A DNA stretch of 64,000 bases from Pegoplata infirma (Eukaryota; Arthropoda; Insecta; Diptera; Anthomyiidae), in NCBI GenBank assembly GCA_963921195.1, contig OY992540.1, forward strand, positions 19,596,380-19,660,379, given 5' to 3'. This document shows positions 1 through 10,034 of this stretch, piece after piece. Each line of letters starts with the position of its first letter. Position 1 is the stretch's first letter. The translations under genes were made by a program, and so were the position numbers. Under the pieces are notes generated by a model that saw only the letters and a list, made by a program, of their open reading frames with translations, did not search any database and was not told where the DNA came from.

Positions 1-59
1 GGCGTGACACACAATATCACTAGTGTTTAGTATGTACATATATATAAACATCTTTATCA

Positions 60-250
60 CAACTTCTGAAGTAATGATCGGGATGTTAATATAACTTGAC
101 CTTTTGGAAGTGCTTTTTTCATCACTTCTTTAGAAGTATATATTTCTTGGCATTTTGGATGTGATTATGTAATTTTTATATGGTGATTTAGAAGTGATTT
201 TTTCATCACTTCTTGATAGGTACATATTTCATGACTTTTTGGGATTGATT
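60..250. repeat. degenerate GAAGTG/CACTTC tandem repeat
   Basis: Two to three imperfect units of about 80 bp are built on GGAAGTG, a T-run, CATCACTTCTT and GAAGTATATATTTC. A weaker relative appears near 10565-10605. There is no coding potential. The sequence shows the repetition directly; its origin is unknown. Confidence 0.55.
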
Positions 251-1041
251 TTAAGAGTTTTTTTTTTTAGTATTTACACTAATAATAATTAAAACCAAAA
301 CGATATTTTTAACAATGTATAATATTTATTATGTAATATTTAGACTTGAAATTGTTAAGATTAAATCGATGTTTTTAATAATTTAGTTTAGCTAATAGGA
401 ATTATTAATTAAATGTGGATGTATATATTTTTCTAATAGTTTTTCATGCGCTTAATCCGAATCTGGCCTTAGAAGTGATTTATCTTATTTTGAGATATTT
501 AGATTTTCGATTGACAGTACTGCATAAACTCAGATATTCGCAATGTTCGGGACCTTATAAAACCGAGAATTATTTTATGATGTATAATTAGTTCAGCACA
601 TCTAAAAATACTTCACTTATTCTTCAAATTACTTTTGCAATCCTTAAGATATCTTTTTTCATTACGGTGATATCGACCGATAAAATTATTGCAATTTCGG
701 CCCTAAAAAATAAAAGAAAACAAATTTGAAAACCAACCAATTTGTCTTGTTGATATATAATAGTACCGAATTCTAAACTCTATTAGAGGTGCATCTAAGC
801 CCGGCATCAATTTGGGTATCAATTTTAGGGTAAATTTTCAGGGTGCCATACAAAAAATCTTTATTTGGGCTAACATTATAGAGCTTCGCCATATCGGATA
901 AAGACTTATTTTAAATAAAATTAATAAAATTTTTAAAAGTACATAGAGTTCTTAGTTTTATATTCAATTAAAATTTTTATTAGTCGGTTAACCGAATAAT
1001 TCAAATTTATCCGATTATTAACCGATTAAATCTCAACCCCG
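251..1041. other. AT-rich non-coding stretch
   Basis: No supported gene. Near 975-1025 there are short inverted motifs (CGGTTAACCG, CCGATTA). They recur at 1612-1655, on the other side of the adjoining MITE, as if that insertion split one small repeat. Confidence 0.5.
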
Positions 1042-1610
1042 CACTCAGAAAATTATGTAAGTTACTACATGTTAGTTATTTGTATATTTTACAGTAGTTA
1101 GTTGTTTTCAACTACAAAGTCAGTTGTTTTTGTATGAAAAATATCAAACAACTATTTCTGTTAGTTATTTTAAGTCGTTTTTTTAAACAACTAACAAAAA
1201 AGTACTGTGATGTAGTAACAGTTATTTAAAGTAGTTAATTTTATTTATTTTATCTCTGAAAAGTTTTAAAGTTTTTTTTCCAAAAAAAAAAAAAATTTCG
1301 TTATTTTTATTTTGCACGACTTTTTTTTAAAAAAAAAACTTGGAAAAAATTTGGTCTTCAATTTTTTTTTCTGAAAAATGTTTTGAAAAAAAAAATTATA
1401 TATTGATTTTTTTATTTTTACTACATTTTAGTTGTTTTGACTACAAATGTAAGTAGTTTTTACTACATAAGTCAGTTGTTTTTTGTCAGTTAAAATAACT
1501 AACATTGTTAGTTGATTTAACTGAAAAAGTAGTTGACCCCAAAACAACTTACAAAGTAGTTATTTTAACTGACATTTTCAGTTGATTTTACTAACATAAT
1601 TTTTTAAGTG
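1042..1610. mobile_element. CACTCA-type MITE with subterminal motif arrays
   Basis: The left end CACTCAGAAAATTATGTAAG matches the reverse complement of the right end CACTTAAAAAATTATGTTAG. The interior holds many copies, in both orientations, of AGTTGTTTT and ACTACAAA. The element splits a repeat made of CCGATTA motifs. A CG dinucleotide flanks both ends, but no longer target duplication is seen. The termini resemble the TA-flanked CACTCA elements at 30894, 44354 and 52886. There is no ORF, so it is a non-autonomous DNA element; the superfamily is uncertain. Confidence 0.75.
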
Positions 1611-1672
1611 CGATTAACTATTTGCCGATTAGCCGATTAAACCAAAACCTCGATTAATTGAATACCCTAATG

Positions 1673-2006
1673 TTTAGAAGAGTTTTTATACCTTTCAACA
1701 GCGATACCAACTAGTCATTTTGTGGCTATAATTCAGCCTTTTTTTAAAGGCTACCACCTTTTTTTGGTTATCCTTTTTAGCCCTTTAAGCACTTTTTAAG
1801 TCATTTGATTTTTACCATAATCTAGAAACTTTTTATTGTTTTTTTTTGTACATAATTTACAAAACAACTCCAAAAATTATAAAAAAAAATGTTTTTACAC
1901 ATGTAGTTAAAAAAAACATCCAATAAATAAAATGAAGAGATAAAAAAAAGAAATTCTCTCATTTTAAATCAGATATCGTATATTTTTAGAAGAGTTTTTA
2001 TACCTT
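1673..2006. repeat. local direct repeat, copy 1 and start of copy 2
   Basis: A 22-bp word beginning TTTAGAAGAGTTTTTATACC occurs at 1673-1694 and again at 1985-2006, so the local repeat period is 312 bp. The body of copy 1 (1695-1984) is clearly related, though diverged, to 10035-10440 on the far side of the LINE pair. The simplest reading is an old tandem duplication into whose second copy the RTE-like element inserted. A very long target duplication is the alternative. Confidence 0.65.
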
Positions 2007-4585
2007 GAAACGTGGTGGCCAGACAGCGGTGAATTTGTTTCTCAGAATGCAAAAATGTACTACTCGGGAAACCTTAATAAAAACCACAGAAACGGAGTGG
2101 GAATTATAGTAAAAAATGATATAGCAAAATGTGTCACTGGATTTATCCCAAAATCTGATAGAGTCTTACTCATAAAGTTAGAAGCGAAACCAATAAATAT
2201 AAATATTATTCAAATATATGCACCCACTGCGGATAAAAGTGATCAAGAAATTGAAGTTTTCTATGAAGAAATTAAAGATGTGATGAAAGCTACGAAACCT
2301 CAAGAGATAACTATCATTCAAGGTGATTTTAATGCAAAAGTAGGTGTAGACAAAGTACCTGGTATAACAGGGCAATACGGATTAGGAGAAAGAAATGAAA
2401 GAGGCGATAGACTCATCCAATTTTGTCAAGAACACAAAATGAAAATAGCAAACACGCTCTTCTGCCTTCCGGCAAGACGACTGTATACCTGGAAATCCCC
2501 CCAGGATAGAATAGGGAATATCGTAAGAAATCAAATTGATTTCATTTTAATAAACAAACGTTTCTGTTCATTTATTACAAAAACTTCAACATATCCAGGA
2601 GCAGATGTACCTTCGGATCACAATCTTCTAATGGCGAATTTGTGCACAAAACTTACCATAATTACAAAGAAAAAAAACATATAGGAAACTTGATACAGCA
2701 AAACTTGACGAACCATCTACTCGCACAAATGTAAAAGAATGTATTAATAGAGAGCTAAGTAATGTTAACAGAGAAGATGTTGAAAATATATGGAATTCTG
2801 TTAGAGATACTCTAAAATCAATAGCAGACAATTCTCTTGGAAACAACAAAAGACCGGAAAGAAAAGAATGGATGACAAACGAAATTTTGAAACTAATGGA
2901 AGAACGTCGCAAATATAAAAATTCAAATTATGAGATGTACTATGAATTAAATAGAGAGGTTCAAACGGCGATACGCATTGCAAAAAATTCACACCTTAAT
3001 AGTCAATGTCAGGAGATAGAAAGACTACAAGAATTACATGACGATTTTAATCTTCATAAAAAACTAAAGGAAGCCGCCGGGATATACCGCAAATCAACTC
3101 CAAAATTGCTATACAACAATAACAACGAAGCTGTTTTAGATATTAAAGAAAAAAAAAAATATTTGGAATGAATATATTAAACAATTATTTACTGATGGCA
3201 ATCGATCAAGTTTTGAAACGCAGACACCACAATCACATACAGGAGTTGCGATTACGCAAACAGAAGTTAAGGTAGCAATAGCATCCCTGAGAGACAAAAA
3301 AGCCTGTGGCCCTGATGAGATTCCTTCTGAAATACTGAAATTGATAGACAGCAATAACATTCATCTTCTTACAAAGCTGTTTAATTTTATTTACGATACT
3401 GGCCAGTTCCCACAAGATTGGCTTAAATCAATCTTTATAACCATTCCCAAGAAAAGTCACGCAAAACATTGTAATGATTATAGACTCATTAGCCTAATGA
3501 GTCACGCTCTCAAAATATTTCTCCGAATAATTCACTCCAGAATTTATGAAAAAGCCGAGAAACATATAGGTGAATCTCAGTTTGGTTTTAAAGAAGGCAT
3601 GGGCACCCGTGAAGCACTTTTTTCTATACATATGTTAGTTCAGAAATGCAGAAATGTACAGAAGGATGTTTTCTTATGCTTCATTGATTATGAAAAGGCT
3701 TTTGACACTGTGCAACATGATAAACTGATCGAAATTCTAATGTCCATTGGTATAGATAACAAGGAAATCCAATGTATTAGAAGCCTGTATTGGCATCAAA
3801 CAGCACAAGTTAATGTCGATGGAGAGATGACTGAGAGTATTGCAATCTCTAAAGGAGTCAGACAAGGATGTATACTGTCACCACTACTATTTAATATCTA
3901 CTCCGAAAGAATATTCCAAGAATCAATTAGCAAGGTTCGAAAAGGTATATATATAAACGGTATATTTCTCAACAATATTAGATATGCTGATGACACTACC
4001 ATACTGGCCGATAGTATGTCTGGACTCCAACATCTACTAGACAAACTAACGGAATATAGTGAAACATATGGCCTAAAGATTAATATACGGAAAACGAAAT
4101 ATATGATTGTCAGTAAAAAAAATGCCCACAACACAACTTCATTGAAGATAAAAAACTCCCACGTTGACAGAGTACATAGTTTTAAATATCTCGGGGTCAC
4201 AATCAATGACCAGTGGGATAGTTCAAAGGAAATCAGATGCCGTATTGAAATGGCAAGAGATGCATTTTTTAAATATAAAAAAGTTTTGATCAGCCATGAT
4301 ATTAATCTTGAAACTAAAATACGATTCGTTAAGACCTATATATGGTCTGTTCTTCTATATGCAATGGAGGTATGGACCATAAAAGCAGTAGACGTAAAGA
4401 AGCTTGAAGCCTTTGAAATATGGATCTATCGAAGAATTCTTAGAATTCCATGGACCCACTTTGTATCGAACCGAGAAGTACTCAGTCAAATGCACCGAAG
4501 TAGAGAGCTAATAGTCACCATAAAGAAGCGAAAAACAGCATATCTGGGCCATATTATGAGGAACCCAAAATACAAATTGTTGCAA
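2007..4585 (+). pseudogene. RTE-like LINE, endonuclease-reverse transcriptase, 5' part (truncated, frameshifted, interrupted)
   Basis: The remnant encodes an AP-type endonuclease followed by reverse transcriptase, the enzyme pair that nicks DNA and copies LINE RNA into it. Reading starts inside the endonuclease (WWPDSGEF), so the 5' end is truncated at about 2007. The endonuclease shows IIQGDFNAKVG and PSDHNLL. After a frame change at an A-run near 2670 comes a linker, and after a second A-run near 3150 the RT domain. RT shows FIDYEKAFDTV (motif A), GVRQGCILSPLLFN (motif B) and IRYADDTTILA (motif C). The frame then runs to KYKLLQ, where the LOA-like LINE interrupts it. There is no RNase H, as expected for RTE-like elements; clade assignment is by motif style. 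Both frameshifts lie in homopolymers. Confidence 0.88.
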
Positions 4586-4729
4586 AGTCGTTCAACTGTT
4601 GACGAGTGTGGACGTGTTTTATTTTAACTCCGTGCTATAAATTGAATTACTAAAATTGTTCGTAATAGGTTTTGTTCGTAATAGGTATTTTTGTGATATT
4701 TTCATTACCACATCAAGGAAAATGAAAAT
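4586..4729 (+). promoter_or_regulatory. 5' UTR / probable internal promoter of the LINE
   Basis: The element begins with AGTCGTTCAACTG, an initiator-like start, and has GGACGTG about 25 nt downstream, in the region where insect LINE promoters carry a DPE. The initiator-plus-DPE layout is known for Drosophila jockey- and I-type elements. Its role here is inference. The exact first base is uncertain by a few nt because there is no target duplication. Confidence 0.5.
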
Positions 4730-6133
4730 ATGGACACAAATGATACCGATTTAATTCGAGGCTCTGCCTCACCGACTGGTGCTGGTCCTAGCACTGGTCT
4801 TAGGGTTGCGACCTTGAAGTCCGGCCTTGATTCTGGTAGGGGTGCTCAGCCTAATATTGGTGGTAAAAAGAAAAAGAAACTTAAGCCATCAAAGGTCAGG
4901 CACAACCAGAGAAGGCTTTGTTTGAAAATAATTAACAGACTAAGCCAACTCGATGGAACGAAGCTCTCCGAACGTGAGAGGGCGTCGCTATCATGGGCGA
5001 AAGGAGTCATTGAAGAACAGGACAAACTTTCGGCAATACGCGCATCTGACAAACAGAGCGCTGTTTCGGCCTCGTCATCGAAGTCTGGTAAAAGGTTGCG
5101 CTCGCCCGACGAGAAACCTTTACCTAAGAGATCTAAGGTGACCGGCAACGTCTGGACTCAGTCTTTTAGTGAAGTGGTTAAAGGTAACTTCGTTAGGGCT
5201 GTGATAAACAGGCAAAATGGGGATTGTAGTATTCCAAGGGACAAGTGGAGTTTAGTTGAAACTAAACTAAATGAAATCTACTATAGGCTCCTTGAGAGTA
5301 TGCCTGATTTTCTCCCTACTACTGTCAACGCAGGTTGGTATCAGGGGCGAGTAAAACTCGTTGCTTTTGGGAACGAAAGATCCGCAGCCGTGTTTAAGGT
5401 TGCCATTAGCCAAGTGGGAGAGTTATGGCCTGGAGCCAGACTGGACGTTGTGGAAAAACATGATATCCCCTCGCAACCCAGAGCTCATGCATGGATCCCA
5501 ATGGCTACAAGTGACACTGCGGTGATTCTAAAGATGATAAAAGTCTGCAATCCTGACCTTCCAACTCAGAATTGGCAAATTGCCAGATTGGGTGAGATGG
5601 AGGGCGCTCGTCGTCAAGCAGTGGTCTTGGTTAATGAGGAATCGCTTCCGCTTTTAGCCAGGACTGATGGCATTATTAGATTTGGCTTTTTTCATATAAG
5701 AGTCAATGTCTACAAGGGCGACCAGAAGCCTATTTTGGACGCAGACAAGCCAGTGGCAGAGTCGGCTGGGGAGGAGAATCTGGAAAAGGTTGATATTCAG
5801 CTGACCGATTCTAGGCTGATGGGAGATGCATCTGGCATTTTCGAAACCGAATCTGGTAACGAATGCGACCTCTGTGATGGCACGGAGGATAAAGCTGATG
5901 CCATGATGGGTGACATTCAGGACGAGGCCCATGCAGTGAGGAATTCGGAGAGTTCTGTTGCCTCCGATTCAGAACAGATGGGACACATATCTGGCTTATT
6001 CGAAACCGAATCTGGGGACGAATGCGACCTCTATGATAACACGGAGGATGAAGCCAATAACACGGTGGTGGAAAGGATGGTGGAAAAAAAGCAAGATGTT
6101 GCGGTTCCTACAAATAAACCTCCATCACTGTAA
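4730..6133 (+). CDS. LINE ORF1 protein (DUF4780-like RNA-binding protein)
   Basis: A 467-aa ORF1 product, expected to bind the element's RNA. A lysine-rich stretch (residues 46-62) and a second basic patch (KRSK, 133-136) could be nuclear signals or RNA contacts. Residues about 145-330 (from FSEVVKGNFVRAVI through DKWSLVETKLNE, AWIP and DGIIRFGFFHIRV) resemble the DUF4780 domain of insect LINE ORF1 proteins. No CCHC zinc knuckles are seen here. The acidic C-terminus carries a duplicated module: FETESGNECDL at 371-381 and FETESGDECDL at 424-434. The ATG follows the 5' UTR directly, and ORF2 begins inside the ORF's 3' end. The domain call is from memory of the family. Confidence 0.85.
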   Translation: MDTNDTDLIRGSASPTGAGPSTGLRVATLKSGLDSGRGAQPNIGGKKKKKLKPSKVRHNQRRLCLKIINRLSQLDGTKLSERERASLSWAKGVIEEQDKLSAIRASDKQSAVSASSSKSGKRLRSPDEKPLPKRSKVTGNVWTQSFSEVVKGNFVRAVINRQNGDCSIPRDKWSLVETKLNEIYYRLLESMPDFLPTTVNAGWYQGRVKLVAFGNERSAAVFKVAISQVGELWPGARLDVVEKHDIPSQPRAHAWIPMATSDTAVILKMIKVCNPDLPTQNWQIARLGEMEGARRQAVVLVNEESLPLLARTDGIIRFGFFHIRVNVYKGDQKPILDADKPVAESAGEENLEKVDIQLTDSRLMGDASGIFETESGNECDLCDGTEDKADAMMGDIQDEAHAVRNSESSVASDSEQMGHISGLFETESGDECDLYDNTEDEANNTVVERMVEKKQDVAVPTNKPPSL

Positions 6134-9100
6134 GGCAGCCTCAGCTGCACTATTGCTGCGCCTGACGAAAGGAGCAGTTGACTTGGTTTTTATCCAAGAG
6201 CCCTGGGTGCGGGGTGGCAGGGTTTGCGGATTGAAGACCCCAGGATTTAAGTTGATGGTTGCCAAAGGTGAGGGTTCACCAAGAGCCTGCATCTTGGCGA
6301 AAAATGGCTTAAATATATTCTTTTTATCAACTTTTAGTGATATGGATGTTACAGCGGCTAGCTTAGAGCTTCATGGGAAATCTATTTGGCTCGCCTCTGC
6401 GTATTTTCCTAATCCGGGGCCAATACCCCCGGAGAAGGTTGGCGGTCTGATTCGGGAGTCTGAATCTAGGGGACACCAGTTACTTGTGTGCTGTGATGCT
6501 AATGCACATCATTCGATATGGGGAAGTACAGACACAAATGATAGAGGCGAATCACTTTTGGAGTTTTTGTTAAGCACTAACCTGTTTATTTGTAACAAGG
6601 GTAGTGAACCAACTTTCGTTACAAGTACGCGGCAAGAGGTTCTTGACGTAACACTTGTATCAGATACATTGTCTGATAGAATTGATGACTGGAGAGTTTT
6701 GGAAGAGCATTCTTTCTCAGATCATCGCTACATTGAGTTTTTACTCAGGGAGCGTGCCCCGGTTGAGACAGTCTCTAGAAATCTGAGAAGAACAAACTGG
6801 GTGAAATATAGGGAGACTTTTTCTTTGCTTTTGGATGAAGTACCCCTATCTGAACCGCATAGTTTAGCGGAAATTGACTGTCTGGTTGACCATATAACAA
6901 ATGTTTGTAATAGGTGCCTGGATGCGTCTTGCCCTTCTGCAAAGCCCAGAGGGAAAAAAAAGCCACCTTGGTGGTCAAATGAGTTGCAGACGAGCAGAGA
7001 TTCCTGCAGAAAGCTCTTTAATAAGGCTAAATTTTCAAGAGCTGACGAGGACTGGTCTGCATACAGGCTGCAACTTAAGAGTTATAAGAAGATGATCAGA
7101 AATGCAAAATGTGATTCTTGGAAAAACTTCTGTGGAAACATAGAAGACGTCTCTGAGGCATCCAGGCTGCGCAAGGTTCTGGCTTCTTCTCCTTGCACCC
7201 TAGGATACCTGAAAGATCCTAATGGGGTGTGGTCTTCCTCCAGTGGAGAGTCGCTGGATCTCCTTTTAAACATGCATTTTCCGGGCAATTCCATGACGCC
7301 GTTTCAAGCTTTGGAACGTTCTGACGCCCAAGCATCTGAAATTGCTTCGGAAATAATAAATATGCCAACATTAATTTGGGCGATAAAAAGCTTCAGGCCC
7401 TATAAATCCCCGGGACCTGATGGTATAATCCCGGCTGAGTTGCAGCAAGTGTTGGACTATATAGCCCCGTTGCTGTATAATCTATACACAGCATGCATCA
7501 ACTGGTCTTATATTCCTTTAAAATGGAGGGATACCAGAGTCGTATTTATCCCGAAGGCTGGGAAAAGTTCCCACACAGCTCCGAAGGATTTCAGACCAAT
7601 TAGTCTGTCTTCTTTTTTGTTAAAGACAATGGAACGAATGATAGACTCATATTTGCGTAGAGTGATTGACCCGAGGTTGCTTTCGACAAAGCAACATGCA
7701 TACAGCAAGGGACGATCAACGGAAACAGCTCTTCATGAGCTCGTTGGTACCATCGAGAGATCGCTTTCGGTAAAGGAGTACACTATGGTGGCCTTTCTTG
7801 ATATTGAGGGGGCTTTTAATAATGTCATCCCAGAATCGATAATATTGGCATTGTCTTGTCTGGGAGTAAAGCGTGAAATCGTTTTAATGGTGGAAAACCT
7901 ACTTGCCAATAGACGTATAACGTCTGAATTGGGAGCGTCCGTCATATCTCGATTTGTCAATAGGGGCACACCACAAGGAGGTGTTCTTTCGCCGCTTCTT
8001 TGGAACCTGGCACTGAATTCAATGCTACTATCTCTAGAAGCACGTGGTTGTCATGTTGTCGCATATGCTGACGATGTCGCGATAGCGGTAAAGGGGAAGC
8101 ATCTGCCAACATTGCGGGATATTCTTCAGGGTTCTCTGAAAGATCTGTCTAAATGGGCAAGAGACTGTGGTCTAGGAGTTAATCCTAGTAAAACAGAGCT
8201 TGTTTTGTTTACAAGGAAAAATAAGATTCCTGCTTTTGATCCTATTTCTCTGGACGGTACTGAAATCACCTTCTCAGATGGAGCCAAGTATCTTGGAGTA
8301 TTTCTAGATAGGAAGCTGAATTTCAGGCGTAATATTGAGGAACGGGTGAGAAAAGCAACGATTGCTTTGTATTCCTGTAAAAGGGCCATTGGAAAACGAT
8401 GGGGTTTTAGCCCTCAAGTCGTTCATTGGATCTATACAGCAGTGGTGCGTCCAATTTTGCTGTATGGAATCATTGTCTGGTGGCCTGCTTTAGAAACAAA
8501 AGCAAACTTTGTCTTTATCACGAAGGTACAGAGAATGGCGTCAATGTGCATCACTGGTGCTCTTCGTACTACACCTACGGCTGCATTAGAAATCCTCCTT
8601 CACCTGATACCCTTGGACATATTGGGTAGGCAGTATGCGGCTGCGTCGGCAATTCGACTTAATAGCACGCTGCAATGGAGGAGCAGTGATTGTGGCCATA
8701 GCGCGATCTTGAAAAAGATAACAATACCACAAAATGTGGACTGTGCTCCCTCTTTGAGCCTCTTTGAGCGCCACTTTACCACTATGATACCATCCAGGGA
8801 GTCTTGGATGGGGGATACTCCGGGTAGTGGAGCTACCATAAATTTTTACACAGATGGATCGAGGCTGCACGAACAAGTGGGCTTTGGAGTCTATTCGGAA
8901 GAGCTTGGGTTGAGCCTGGCTCGTAGATTGCCAGATCATTGCAGTGTTTACCAGGCAGAGATGCTGGCAATAAAAGAAGTGGCTGACTGGTTGAGCTGCA
9001 ATGCCTTGTCTACAACCGCAGTCAACATCTATACTGACAGTCAAGCCGCGGTCAAGTCCCTGGATTCAATGTTTCTGAAAACAAGATCTGCCCTTAACTG

Positions 9101-9689
9101 CCGCACGTCTTTAAATGAGATGGCCAAGCAGTTTAACATACGACTCATATGGGTCCCAGGGCACAGAGACATTCCAGGGAATTGCAAAGTTGATGAGCTT
9201 GCAAGACTAGGAACTACCTTACAGGTTCCAACAGAATTGGAATGTGTTGGTATGCCTCTAGAAACTTGCAAGCAAAACCTACGGCTTTGTTCTGCGACGG
9301 AGACTAATCAAAGATGGGCAAATGGATGGACGTGTGAGACAACACGACTGATTTGGCCTTCTCTTAATCAGGGGCGCACAAGTGAGCTGATATCGCTTCC
9401 AAGAGGAGAGATTTCGACGGTGGTTTCTATAATTACCGGACACTGTCTTATAGGGAAGCACGCAGAGCGGTTAAATGTGCCGTCGAATGACTTTTGCCGA
9501 AGTTGCATGGATGAAGAGGAGTTGGAAACTATCGAACACTTTATTTGCCATTGCCCGGCACTTTCTGGTCAGAGACTTGCTTCACTGGGATCTAGGGAGC
9601 TGTACGATCTTTCTGATTTGTCGGATGTCAAAATTCAACATCTAAGGAGTTTTATAAGAAGCTCAAAATGGTTTAACGACAGGGACTAA
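6096..9689 (+). CDS. LINE ORF2: endonuclease, reverse transcriptase, RNase H
   Basis: The product is about 1197 aa from the ATG at 6096. The frame is open from 5958, but 6096 (MLRFLQINLHHCK) starts exactly at the endonuclease domain and overlaps ORF1 by 38 nt. The endonuclease (1-215) has QEPW (Glu35), CDANAHH (Asp134) and FSDHR (Asp209-His210). RT has GPDG, DIEGAF (Asp569), TPQGGVLSPLLWN and YADD (from 657). RNase H has YTDGS (Asp920), AEML (Glu955), YTDSQ (Asp981) and VPGHRDIPGN (His1023). A C-terminal CRSC...H...CHC knuckle lies near 1134-1153. All catalytic residues are present with no stops, so it could encode a working enzyme. Translation probably uses reinitiation or a downstream start. 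Confidence 0.93.
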   Translation: MLRFLQINLHHCKAASAALLLRLTKGAVDLVFIQEPWVRGGRVCGLKTPGFKLMVAKGEGSPRACILAKNGLNIFFLSTFSDMDVTAASLELHGKSIWLASAYFPNPGPIPPEKVGGLIRESESRGHQLLVCCDANAHHSIWGSTDTNDRGESLLEFLLSTNLFICNKGSEPTFVTSTRQEVLDVTLVSDTLSDRIDDWRVLEEHSFSDHRYIEFLLRERAPVETVSRNLRRTNWVKYRETFSLLLDEVPLSEPHSLAEIDCLVDHITNVCNRCLDASCPSAKPRGKKKPPWWSNELQTSRDSCRKLFNKAKFSRADEDWSAYRLQLKSYKKMIRNAKCDSWKNFCGNIEDVSEASRLRKVLASSPCTLGYLKDPNGVWSSSSGESLDLLLNMHFPGNSMTPFQALERSDAQASEIASEIINMPTLIWAIKSFRPYKSPGPDGIIPAELQQVLDYIAPLLYNLYTACINWSYIPLKWRDTRVVFIPKAGKSSHTAPKDFRPISLSSFLLKTMERMIDSYLRRVIDPRLLSTKQHAYSKGRSTETALHELVGTIERSLSVKEYTMVAFLDIEGAFNNVIPESIILALSCLGVKREIVLMVENLLANRRITSELGASVISRFVNRGTPQGGVLSPLLWNLALNSMLLSLEARGCHVVAYADDVAIAVKGKHLPTLRDILQGSLKDLSKWARDCGLGVNPSKTELVLFTRKNKIPAFDPISLDGTEITFSDGAKYLGVFLDRKLNFRRNIEERVRKATIALYSCKRAIGKRWGFSPQVVHWIYTAVVRPILLYGIIVWWPALETKANFVFITKVQRMASMCITGALRTTPTAALEILLHLIPLDILGRQYAAASAIRLNSTLQWRSSDCGHSAILKKITIPQNVDCAPSLSLFERHFTTMIPSRESWMGDTPGSGATINFYTDGSRLHEQVGFGVYSEELGLSLARRLPDHCSVYQAEMLAIKEVADWLSCNALSTTAVNIYTDSQAAVKSLDSMFLKTRSALNCRTSLNEMAKQFNIRLIWVPGHRDIPGNCKVDELARLGTTLQVPTELECVGMPLETCKQNLRLCSATETNQRWANGWTCETTRLIWPSLNQGRTSELISLPRGEISTVVSIITGHCLIGKHAERLNVPSNDFCRSCMDEEELETIEHFICHCPALSGQRLASLGSRELYDLSDLSDVKIQHLRSFIRSSKWFNDRD

Positions 9690-9789
9690 TAGGGAAACCT
9701 ATTACGGTCCCGTGGTATCACAATGGACCTCAGAGTCTACGTGTGTTGACGTAAAAACGTCAGCAGCCACTTACAACCTAACCTAACCT
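9690..9789 (+). other. LINE 3' UTR with stem-loop and AACCT tail
   Basis: The short 3' UTR contains a perfect 6-bp stem, TGACGT (9747-9752) / ACGTCA (9757-9762), with an AAAA loop. It ends in about three AACCT units (9775-9789). A 3' hairpin followed by a short tandem tail is a common recognition signal for LINE reverse transcriptases. The function here is inferred. Confidence 0.75.
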
Positions 9790-10034
9790 ATCACGCGAAC
9801 AAATATTGAAGGACGGCCTAGTAGAGGAAGAAAAGAAATAACTTGGCTTAGTAACATACAAGCGTGGACTGGTATCCGTGATGCAGGCAACCTGTTTAGT
9901 GAGGCGAGAAATCGAGAAACTTTTTCAGAGATAGTCAAAAACTTATGATATGTATCACTTAAAATAATGTAAAATTTAATTGAAATGGTCGCTTACATTC
10001 GGAAAACGAATTGGCAAATAAAGAAGAAGAAACG
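9790..10034 (+). pseudogene. RTE-like LINE, displaced 3' end
   Basis: The reading resumes with EGRPSRGRKEITWLSNIQAWTG and ends at a TGA (9946-9948) after EIVKNL. This is the typical C-terminus of RTE-like endonuclease-RT proteins and joins logically to KYKLLQ at about 4585. A short 3' UTR ends in AATAAAGAAGAAGAA, a simple-repeat end typical of RTE elements. Confidence 0.88.

Larger units (their letters stand above)
4586..9789 (+). mobile_element. full-length LINE (I superfamily, LOA-like), nested in RTE-like LINE
   Basis: This is a complete two-ORF non-LTR retrotransposon of about 5.2 kb. It has a 144-bp 5' UTR, ORF1, a 38-nt overlap, ORF2 (endonuclease, RT, RNase H, C-terminal CCHC-like knuckle), an 85-bp 3' UTR with a stem-loop, and a short AACCT repeat tail. 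Both ORFs are open, with all key catalytic residues present. It splits the RTE-like reading frame between KYKLLQ and IEGRPSRGRKEITW. No obvious target duplication is visible. The domain set fits RNase H-bearing I, LOA and some R1 clades; LOA is my best guess and is not proven. Confidence 0.9.

Noticed and set aside
5958..6095. upstream extension of LINE ORF2 (46 codons before MLRFLQINL)
   Set aside because: This part lies within ORF1's coding end and has no endonuclease-like sequence; the domain begins right at the ATG at 6096.
9775..9789. telomeric repeat from AACCT units
   Set aside because: Only about three units directly at a LINE 3' end, and similar short tails end two other LINE fragments, so it is an element tail.
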